A stretch of DNA of 64,000 nucleotides from an uncultured Prevotella sp. Lineage in GTDB: Bacteria; Bacteroidota; Bacteroidia; Bacteroidales; Bacteroidaceae. The translations under genes and the position numbers were made by a program. Of this stretch, positions 56,993-64,000 are shown piece by piece. The notes under the pieces were generated by a model. The model did no database searches. It saw nothing but the letters and a program-made list of their open reading frames with translations, and was not told the DNA's origin. Position 1 is the stretch's first letter. Each line of letters starts with the position of its first letter. The stretch spans positions 1 through 64,000 of the forward strand of contig CAJOHJ010000013.1 of NCBI GenBank assembly GCA_905234265.1, given 5' to 3'.

Positions 56993-57939
56993 GAAAGTTA
57001 GTGTCACTGACAGTTCTGTTAGCATTGCTCATGGCTTGCAAGCCAACGGTGCCTTCACGCTATGTACAGCCCGACGACATGGCTGACATTCTCTATGACT
57101 ATCATGTGGCACAGGCAATGACTTCTTATCAGGGTGACGAAAGTGTCGGCAGGCATGTCAACTTCGCAGCTGTACTTAGGAAGTACGACGTCAGTGAGGC
57201 CGATTTCGACTCGTCGCTGGTTTATTACTACTCGCATGCCGACAGGCTGAAAACCATCTATGAGCGTGTCAACGAGAGGCTGGACGCTGAGGCGGCAGCA
57301 CTCGGAGTTGCAATAGGTCCGATGAACCAGTTCTCGCAGTATTCTGCCAGCGGCGACACTGCTAATGTGTGGACGCTGCAGACGGATGTTCTGTTGGCTG
57401 CTGGGCCGGCTATGAACAGGTTCGACTTCACCGTTAAGGGCGACAGCACCTACAGGCGCGGCGACTCGTTCATGTTCCAGTTCGTCAGCGACTATATTTG
57501 GCAGGGAGGCACCAAGGATGTCGTCCTGTGCATGGTTGCCAGATACGAAGGCGACAGCATTGTGCAGACTTACAGCCATTATTCGTCGGCAGGTGCATGC
57601 CAGTTGCGCCTGCCTGCCAATGACAAGGCTGCGCTGAAGGAACTGAAGGGATACATCTACCTTCATGCCGGCGACGATGACGCCCGCATGCGCCGCCTGA
57701 TGTTTGTCAGTCAGATGCAGCTGATACGTTTCCACAATAAACTTATTGACAATGAGCCAGAACAGAAAGACACCGTTAAGACGGATAGCGTCCAACGAGC
57801 TGATGTTGCCGACAGGACTGTTGCTCAGCCAGCAGGTAGTAGAATTGTCGGCCGACGGGACAGTGGAAAGATTTTACCCCCTGCAGAACGAATTGCCATT
57901 CACAGAATGGAGACAAGGCCGCCTGTCGGTAAGAAGTGA
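56989..57939 (+). CDS. DUF4296 domain-containing lipoprotein
   Basis: LLALLMACKPTVPSRYVQPDDMADILYDYHVAQAM; follows lspA. Confidence 0.8.
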   Translation: MRKLVSLTVLLALLMACKPTVPSRYVQPDDMADILYDYHVAQAMTSYQGDESVGRHVNFAAVLRKYDVSEADFDSSLVYYYSHADRLKTIYERVNERLDAEAAALGVAIGPMNQFSQYSASGDTANVWTLQTDVLLAAGPAMNRFDFTVKGDSTYRRGDSFMFQFVSDYIWQGGTKDVVLCMVARYEGDSIVQTYSHYSSAGACQLRLPANDKAALKELKGYIYLHAGDDDARMRRLMFVSQMQLIRFHNKLIDNEPEQKDTVKTDSVQRADVADRTVAQPAGSRIVGRRDSGKILPPAERIAIHRMETRPPVGKK

Positions 57940-57988
57940 CGAAAACGGACGGCAGACTCTCTATTACAACGAACAACAAATAACCTGA
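57752..57988 (+). CDS. Small conserved protein overlapping the DUF4296 3' end in another frame
   Basis: MSQNRKTPLRRIASNELMLPTGLLLSQQVVELSADGTVERFYPLQNELPFTEWRQGRLSVRSDENGRQTLYYNEQQIT. Confidence 0.65.
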   Translation: MSQNRKTPLRRIASNELMLPTGLLLSQQVVELSADGTVERFYPLQNELPFTEWRQGRLSVRSDENGRQTLYYNEQQIT

Positions 57989-58011
57989 AACAATTATAAA
58001 CAGACACAGTT

Positions 58012-59319
58012 ATGAACATGAAAGTACGCTTGGCGGCAATGAACTTCCTGGAGTTTGCCGTCTGGGGAGCATACCTGACATGCATGGGAAACTATCTTGG
58101 AGTGGCAGGACTCGGCGATAAGATTTCGTGGTTCTATGCCATACAGGGAGTGGTGAGCATCTTCATGCCTACGCTGATGGGCATCATCGCCGACAAGTTC
58201 ATACAGCCACAGCGGCTGCTGGGCATCTGTCACCTGCTGGCAGGTGCATTCATGCTGGGATGCTGGTGGCTGGGCATGGAGGCAGGCTTCCGCACGGAAA
58301 TCGCCGACAAGTCGCTGTTTATAGGCTTGTATACTATGAGCGTGGCATTCTTCATGCCTACTATTGCATTGTCCAACACTACGGCTTTCAACATTCTGAA
58401 GAAGAACCGCATGGACACCGTTAAGGACTTTCCGCCGATACGCGTTCTGGGAACGGTAGGTTTCATTGTTACAATGTGGTTTGTCAACTGTGCAGTGTGG
58501 GAAGACGGACAGTTCAGCATGACACTGGCAGAAAACAGCCATAAGTTCCAGTACACATATATGCAGTTCTTTGTCTCTGGCGTGCTGAGCATTCTGCTGT
58601 TTGCCTACTGTTTTACCCTGCCGGAATGTCCCATAGAGAGTAAGGAGCGGAAAGTTTCGATAGCAGAAAGCCTTGGACTCAACGCATTCAAGCTCTTCCG
58701 CCGCAAGCAGATGGCCTTGTTCTTCATCTTCTCAGCCCTGCTGGGAATGTGCTTGCAGGTAACCAACGGATATGCAGGGCCTTTTATCACCAGCTTCAAG
58801 GGAACTCCAGAGTTCGCTGATACCTTTGCAGCCAACAATGCTACGCTGCTGACGTCAATATCGCAGGTCAGCGAAGCGCTGTGCATTCTCATGATACCAT
58901 TCTTCCTTAAGCGCTTTGGCATAAAGGTTGTGATGCTTATGTCGATGTTTGCCTGGGTGTTCCGCTTTGGCTTCTTCGGAATAGGCAATCCTGCCATGCC
59001 CGGTGTGATATTCTTCATCCTGTCGTGCATTGTCTACGGAGTGGCATTCGATTTCTTCAATGTCTCTGGAGGTATATTCGTAGACCAGCAGTGCGAGCCT
59101 TCCGTGAAGGCATCAGCGCAAGGTCTCTTCATGATGATGACAAACGGTCTTGGTGCTACCATCGGTACGCTGGCGGCTGGTGAAATCGTAAACGCATATT
59201 GCTCGTGGGAGGGAGACTATCTCGTGGGCGACTGGCAGACATGCTGGTATATCTTTGCATCTTTCGCATTGATAGTGGGCGTGTCGTTTGCATTAGTCTT
59301 CAAGCCGGAAAAGAAATAA
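58012..59319 (+). CDS. MFS transporter, nucleoside permease-like
   Basis: 12-TM pattern; FLEFAVWGAYLTCMGNYLG, FFNVSGGIFVDQQCEPSVKASAQGLFMMMTNGLGA. Confidence 0.85.
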   Translation: MNMKVRLAAMNFLEFAVWGAYLTCMGNYLGVAGLGDKISWFYAIQGVVSIFMPTLMGIIADKFIQPQRLLGICHLLAGAFMLGCWWLGMEAGFRTEIADKSLFIGLYTMSVAFFMPTIALSNTTAFNILKKNRMDTVKDFPPIRVLGTVGFIVTMWFVNCAVWEDGQFSMTLAENSHKFQYTYMQFFVSGVLSILLFAYCFTLPECPIESKERKVSIAESLGLNAFKLFRRKQMALFFIFSALLGMCLQVTNGYAGPFITSFKGTPEFADTFAANNATLLTSISQVSEALCILMIPFFLKRFGIKVVMLMSMFAWVFRFGFFGIGNPAMPGVIFFILSCIVYGVAFDFFNVSGGIFVDQQCEPSVKASAQGLFMMMTNGLGATIGTLAAGEIVNAYCSWEGDYLVGDWQTCWYIFASFALIVGVSFALVFKPEKK

Positions 59320-59328
59320 CAGCAGACA

Positions 59329-60048
59329 ATGAAGGAAACACGGTATTTCTATGCCCCAGAAGCACTGACGCAGCACGAACTGCCTGCGGAAGAGGCGGCT
59401 CATGCACTGCGCGTACTGCGGCTTGCAGCAGGCGATGAAATGATGCTGCTGGACGGACATGGGAATATCAGCAAGGCAGTGATAACGGCCACTAACGGCA
59501 AAAGATGTCTCTATGACATTGTCGAGACTGAGCGCCACGAGCAGCCCTGGGCAGGGCATGTTCATCTGGCTGTTGCTCCTACGAAGATGATGGAACGCAT
59601 GGAGTGGCTGACTGAGAAAGCCGTGGAAGTAGGCATCGACGAAATAACTCTGCTTGACTGCCGCTTCTCAGAACGCCGCACTGTTAAGACGGAGCGCCTG
59701 CAGAAAATAATGGTGGCAGCCATGAAGCAGAGCCGCAAGCCATTTGCCACAGAGATAAATGGCATGACTCCCTTTGGGCAGTTCATCAATTCGCCTCGCG
59801 AAGGGCATAAATTCATTGCTCACTGTTATGAAGAAGTAGAGCGCGTTGCCCTTTTCGACAGTCTTCGACAGCTTCCCGCCGATGAGCCAGTGACAGTGCT
59901 GGTCGGCCCTGAGGGAGACTTTTCCGTCGAAGAGGTCCGGCAGGCTGTCAGCAAGGGATACCAGTCTGTCCATCTTGGCAGCAGCCGTCTGCGCACGGAA
60001 ACGGCAGCCCTCATGGCAGTTGTAATGGCACAATTAAGCAAAAACTAA
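59329..60048 (+). CDS. rsmE: 16S rRNA (uracil(1498)-N(3))-methyltransferase
   Basis: HLAVAPTKMMERMEWLTEKAVEVGIDEI, MKQSRKPFATEI, LVGPEGDFSVEEV, HLGSSRLRTETAAL. Confidence 0.95.
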   Translation: MKETRYFYAPEALTQHELPAEEAAHALRVLRLAAGDEMMLLDGHGNISKAVITATNGKRCLYDIVETERHEQPWAGHVHLAVAPTKMMERMEWLTEKAVEVGIDEITLLDCRFSERRTVKTERLQKIMVAAMKQSRKPFATEINGMTPFGQFINSPREGHKFIAHCYEEVERVALFDSLRQLPADEPVTVLVGPEGDFSVEEVRQAVSKGYQSVHLGSSRLRTETAALMAVVMAQLSKN

Positions 60049-60056
60049 ATATCACT

Positions 60057-61370
60057 ATGTTAAACAAAGAAGAATACTGGCAACCAGAACTTGAAACCAT
60101 GCCTCGTGAGGCATTGGAAAAGCTACAAGTAGAGAAACTCCGCAAGAGCATAGCAATAGCTCTTAAGTCTCCGTTCTATGGCAAGCGTCTTGCTGAGGCA
60201 GGCATAACGCCTGAAAGCATACAGACGGTGGCGGACATCCGCAAGATACCGTTTACCACCAAGCAAGACCTGCGCGACAACTATCCTTTCGGACTTGTCG
60301 GCGGCGACATGAAAGACGCTATCCGCATCCACTCAACCAGCGGCACGACGGGCCATCCGACAGTGGTAACCTATTCGCGCCACGACATAGACTCATGGGC
60401 AAACATGATAGCCCGCGACATGTACATGGTGGGCTGCCGTGACACTGACGTGTTCCAGAACTCCAGCGGCTACGGTATGTTTACCGGCGGACTGGGCTTC
60501 CAGTATGGCGCCGAAAAGCTTGGTGCCACGACGGTGCCGGCAGCTGCCGGCAACTCCAAGCGCCAGATTATGTTCATCCGCGACTTTGGCACTACCTGCC
60601 TTCACGCAATACCTTCCTACGCCATCCGACTGGCAGAGGTGTTTCAGGAAGAGGGCGTCGACCCACGCTCAACCAAGCTGCGCACACTGTTCATTGGTGC
60701 CGAGCCACACACTGAGGAGCAGCGCCAGCGCATAGAGCGCCTGCTGAGTGTAAAGGCCTACAACTCTTTTGGCATGACGGAAATGAACGGTCCCGGCGTT
60801 GCTTTTGAATGTAAGGAACAGTGCGGCATGCACCTGTGGGAAGACAACTACATTCTTGAGATTGTCGACCCCGACACGCTTGAGCCAGTTCCCGACGGTG
60901 AGATGGGTGAGATGGTGCTGACAACTCTGGACCGCACCATGATGCCTATTCTGCGCTATCGCACACGCGACCTGACGAGAGTCATTCCCGGCGAGTGCAA
61001 GTGCGGACGTACGCACCGTCGCATCGACCGCATCAAAGGCCGCACGGACGATATGTTCATCATCAAGGGAGTTAATGTGTTCCCGATGCAGGTTGAGAAG
61101 ATATTGGTTCAGTATCCTGGCCTTGGCAGCAACTATCTGATTACCCTCGACACGGAAAACGACAACGACATTATGACTGTCGAGGTAGAGCTTGACGGTC
61201 TGAACACCGACGTTTATCCGGAACTGCAGAAGATGACCCGCGACATCCAGCATGCCTTGAAGGACGAAATCCTGCTGACACCTCGCGTGAAGCTTGTCAA
61301 GAAAGGCTCTCTTCCGCAAAGCGAAGGCAAGGCCGTTCGTGTTCACGACCTGCGTGTCGGTAGGGGATGA
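60057..61370 (+). CDS. paaK: Phenylacetate--CoA ligase family protein
   Basis: TKQDLRDNYPFGL, IHSTSGTTGHPTVVTY, YNSFGMTEMNGPGVAFEC, DRIKGRTDDMFIIKGVNVFP. Confidence 0.93.
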   Translation: MLNKEEYWQPELETMPREALEKLQVEKLRKSIAIALKSPFYGKRLAEAGITPESIQTVADIRKIPFTTKQDLRDNYPFGLVGGDMKDAIRIHSTSGTTGHPTVVTYSRHDIDSWANMIARDMYMVGCRDTDVFQNSSGYGMFTGGLGFQYGAEKLGATTVPAAAGNSKRQIMFIRDFGTTCLHAIPSYAIRLAEVFQEEGVDPRSTKLRTLFIGAEPHTEEQRQRIERLLSVKAYNSFGMTEMNGPGVAFECKEQCGMHLWEDNYILEIVDPDTLEPVPDGEMGEMVLTTLDRTMMPILRYRTRDLTRVIPGECKCGRTHRRIDRIKGRTDDMFIIKGVNVFPMQVEKILVQYPGLGSNYLITLDTENDNDIMTVEVELDGLNTDVYPELQKMTRDIQHALKDEILLTPRVKLVKKGSLPQSEGKAVRVHDLRVGRG

Positions 61371-61401
61371 CACATTAGCACAATACCAAATAGCAAATAT
61401 C

Positions 61402-61974
61402 ATGAAACGCTTGCTGACTGCTGTTGCTGTCTGTTTGCTGGGCCTGTCGGACGGAGTGGCCCAGACCACGGTGCGTGAGTTGTTCAAGAGCGTGCCTTTC
61501 GGCATGTTCCAGTTGCTTACGGACAATAACCGTCTTGACCTTCTGGATTACTGGGATTCAGGGCTGAAGTCGCCCGTTACCAACCAGTTGGACGGTGACA
61601 GCAAGATACTCCTGCTTAACGACAGCCTGTTGCAGTTGCAGCTGAGCGAGGCCTTGCAGGCAGACATCTGGTTGCTTGACGTGGCTGAGCCTGCCGACGG
61701 TAACAGTCAGGTGGTGTGCCTGCTGCGCACCTACGGCACAGATGTAAAGTCAACGACAATACAATTCTTCACTACCGACTGGCAGGAATTGCCTGCCAGC
61801 CGGTATTTCGCTGCCCCAGACTATGCATTCTCGGCAAAATGTCAGCTGGAAGCCAATTTATTGCAGCTGACTCCAGTCAACGTCGACAACACTCCTGCCA
61901 GCGAGGAACAGCACGAAATTGTGCAATCGTCAATATTATTTAAATGGGATGGAAATTCATTTAAAAAATATTAA
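61402..61974 (+). CDS. DUF3256 family protein
   Basis: Signal peptide; TVRELFKSVPFGMFQLLTDNNRLDLLDYWDSG. Confidence 0.75.
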   Translation: MKRLLTAVAVCLLGLSDGVAQTTVRELFKSVPFGMFQLLTDNNRLDLLDYWDSGLKSPVTNQLDGDSKILLLNDSLLQLQLSEALQADIWLLDVAEPADGNSQVVCLLRTYGTDVKSTTIQFFTTDWQELPASRYFAAPDYAFSAKCQLEANLLQLTPVNVDNTPASEEQHEIVQSSILFKWDGNSFKKY

Positions 61975-62077
61975 ATATCATAATAAGTTATGATATAGAT
62001 AATTCGATTGTCACAAGTATTGTATAAATTTGTAACGTGTTTTTCATGGTATTAGATTATTAAGGTTAATGCAAAGG

Positions 62078-62109
62078 CTGATTGTCGTGAGACAATTAGT
62101 CTTTTTTTG
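62078..62109 (+). terminator. Intrinsic terminator after DUF3256 gene
   Basis: ctgattgtc-gtga-gacaattag followed by tctttttttgg. Confidence 0.75.
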
Positions 62110-62139
62110 GTAGCATGGAGTCTTTTTTGGTAACATGAC
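62098..62139. repeat. 21-bp tandem duplication
   Basis: agtctttttttggtagcatgg (62098-62118) / agtcttttttggtaacatgac (62119-62139). Confidence 0.85.
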
Positions 62140-62165
62140 AAACAAATTCTAATAGAAATAACGAG

Positions 62166-63056
62166 ATGAGATACAATTCAGGCAGAGAAGGCGACTACGA
62201 TTATTATAGTGTCACGGCAGAACAGCCATTGCTGGAGTTCTTGCTGGAGAATGTCAAGGAGTCGCGCACCAAGATTAAGCAGATACTGCACGGGCAGGGC
62301 ATAAAGGTAGACAAGCGTACGGTGACGCAGTTCGACTACATGCTGCAGCCCGGCATGAAGATAGCCGTCTCCAAGACAAAGCGCAACCAGCAGGCATTCA
62401 AGAGCCGCTATCTGAAGATTGTCTATGAGGATCGCTGGCTGATAGTCATCGAGAAGCAGACGGGCATTCTGTCTATGGCTGCCGGCCATTCAACACTGAA
62501 TGTCAAGACTCTGCTTGACGGATATTTCAAGAAGAGCGGGCAGAAATGCACTGCCCATGTCGTTCATCGTCTTGACCGCGACACCAGCGGGCTGATGGTC
62601 TATGCAAAAGACATCGAAACGGAGCAGATTCTTGAGCATAACTGGCATCAGATAGTCTACGACCGCCGCTATTATGCCGTCCTTTCTGGCGAGATGGAGC
62701 AGGATGAAGGCACTATAGCCAACTGGCTTAAGGACAACAAGGCCTATGTCACCTATTCGTCCCCGGTAGACAATGGAGGCAAGTATGCCATCACCCATTT
62801 CCATGTGTTAGACCGCACCACGGAGCATTCTCTTGTGGAGTTCCGTCTGGAGACAGGCCGTAAGAATCAGATACGTGTGCATGCCGCCGACATGGGGCAT
62901 CCAGTCTGCGGCGATGTCAAGTATGGTAATGGCGACGACCCTCTGCATCGCTTGTGCCTGCATGCCTGGCTGCTGTGTTTCACCCATCCCGTGACAGGCC
63001 AGCCCATGGAATTTGAGACTCAGGTGCCTGCTGCATTCCGACACTTGTTCAAGTAA
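62166..63056 (+). CDS. RluA-family pseudouridine synthase
   Basis: S4-like N-terminus; VVHRLDRDTSGLMVYAKD, VEFRLETGRKNQIRVHAADMGHPVCGDVKYG. Confidence 0.93.
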   Translation: MRYNSGREGDYDYYSVTAEQPLLEFLLENVKESRTKIKQILHGQGIKVDKRTVTQFDYMLQPGMKIAVSKTKRNQQAFKSRYLKIVYEDRWLIVIEKQTGILSMAAGHSTLNVKTLLDGYFKKSGQKCTAHVVHRLDRDTSGLMVYAKDIETEQILEHNWHQIVYDRRYYAVLSGEMEQDEGTIANWLKDNKAYVTYSSPVDNGGKYAITHFHVLDRTTEHSLVEFRLETGRKNQIRVHAADMGHPVCGDVKYGNGDDPLHRLCLHAWLLCFTHPVTGQPMEFETQVPAAFRHLFK

Positions 63057-63097
63057 AGAAGTTCATAGTAAGCAATTCCAAGAAACATCCGCCATCC

Positions 63098-63256
63098 ATG
63101 ACAAACAACCTTACATACTACATAGCCCTTCTGGCTCTAATAATAATAGGTGTGCTGCTGATAAAGCGGGTAGCATCGTGCATGTTCCGCACGGTGATAA
63201 CCATTGTCCTGATAGCTGCAGCCGCTGCAATCTACTGGTTTGTCCTTGCTAAATGA
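63098..63256 (+). CDS. Small hydrophobic membrane protein (52 aa)
   Basis: MTNNLTYYIALLALIIIGVLLIKRVASCMFRTVITIVLIAAAAAIYWFVLAK*; not in supplied ORF track. Confidence 0.55.
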   Translation: MTNNLTYYIALLALIIIGVLLIKRVASCMFRTVITIVLIAAAAAIYWFVLAK

Positions 63257-64000
63257 GCAAGAGTCCTGCTGTTACGCAAATGCCGTAGACGAGAATGTTG
63301 CGTGCCGTCTGTCCCAGACACTCGTTGAGCTGTCTGCCGTGGTTGATGCGCTTCATGCGGAGCCATGTGTAGACGTGCAGGATGAGATAGACAGCCGGCA
63401 GGATGGCAGCCAGCGGATGGCCGTAGGCAATGAAGACCCCTCCAAGAGCTGTAGCCGTAATGCCTAATGCAAGGTAAAGATGTTCCGTGGCATTGGCCCC
63501 AATCATAACCACCAGAGTACGCTTGCCGTCGCGCCGGTCGTTGTCGCGGTCGCGATAGTTGTTGACCACCAGCAGCCCGTCGGTCACCAGTCCGCATGCA
63601 ACAGATGCTGCCAGCACTTGCCACGTGAAGGTGTGTAGCTGTACGTAGTAGGTTATGCACACAGGTATGATGCCGAAGCATACCACTACCAGCACGTCGC
63701 CCAGGCCTATGTATGAGAGGTGCGTGGTGTACAGGAAGCACAGCACTACGCAGACGAGGCCAACCAGCAGCATTTCCATTCCCCCGAACAATATCAGCGG
63801 CAGTCCTATGATGCAAGCGCCGACAGTAGTTGTTGCGATGGCATATTTCATGGCGTCTGCCGTAACCCATCCCTGCGAGCATGCCCTCAGCGGGCCGAGG
63901 CGTGTGCTGCTGTCGTCGTTGCCCTTGGCATAGTCGAAGAAGTCGTTGATAAAGTTGGCGTCAATCTGCATTACGAGAGCGAACAGCATGCACAGCACTG
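63249..64000 (-). CDS. menA: UbiA/MenA-family prenyltransferase (5' end beyond window)
   Basis: QIDANFINDFFDYAKGNDDSSTRLGPLRACSQGWVT, VVNNYRDRDNDRRDGKRTLVVMIG. Confidence 0.85.
   Translation of the reverse strand, partial: VLCMLFALVMQIDANFINDFFDYAKGNDDSSTRLGPLRACSQGWVTADAMKYAIATTTVGACIIGLPLILFGGMEMLLVGLVCVVLCFLYTTHLSYIGLGDVLVVVCFGIIPVCITYYVQLHTFTWQVLAASVACGLVTDGLLVVNNYRDRDNDRRDGKRTLVVMIGANATEHLYLALGITATALGGVFIAYGHPLAAILPAVYLILHVYTWLRMKRINHGRQLNECLGQTARNILVYGICVTAGLLLI

Noticed and set aside
1-64000. Defence island, BGC, prophage or transposase
   Set aside because: No supporting genes seen; the holin-like gene belongs to the YtxH cluster of ordinary Bacteroidales chromosomes.

Overview
This 64-kb window is a gene-dense chromosomal segment of a Bacteroidales bacterium, Prevotellaceae-like by protein content and by the TAnnTTTG promoter style. 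It is mostly housekeeping: two TrmH/SpoU methyltransferases, DUF2520-kdsC-maf, panD-panC, uvrD/pcrA, two large surface proteins, smpB, purF-like, murB, def, ruvX, rpsF-rpsR-rplI, thrS, fmt, rpe, an ECF sigma factor, rpsA, tamB, nqrABCDEF, glmS, a REC-histidine kinase, ileS-dksA-like-lspA, rsmE, paaK, an RluA-type pseudouridine synthase and a UbiA/MenA prenyltransferase. The left edge looks like the end of an integrative element at tRNA-Arg(TCT). I saw no CRISPR array, secretion cluster or obvious defence system. The most unusual signal is at the repeat level. (1) At about 13 separate loci, coding and non-coding, short tandem repeats have a period of exactly 21 bp although most units are unrelated in sequence. 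Many sit at gene 3' ends, and in several cases the duplicated unit contains the last codons plus the stop codon. (2) One repeat family (core CGTAAC-AYGCAGAGATAATTT) occurs at five loci: inside uvrD and in the four longest intergenic gaps. (3) Two of those gaps, upstream of purF and ileS, share a composite element of roughly 250-290 bp with three motifs in the same order and orientation relative to the downstream gene. All coordinates and alignments were read by eye; no searches were run.
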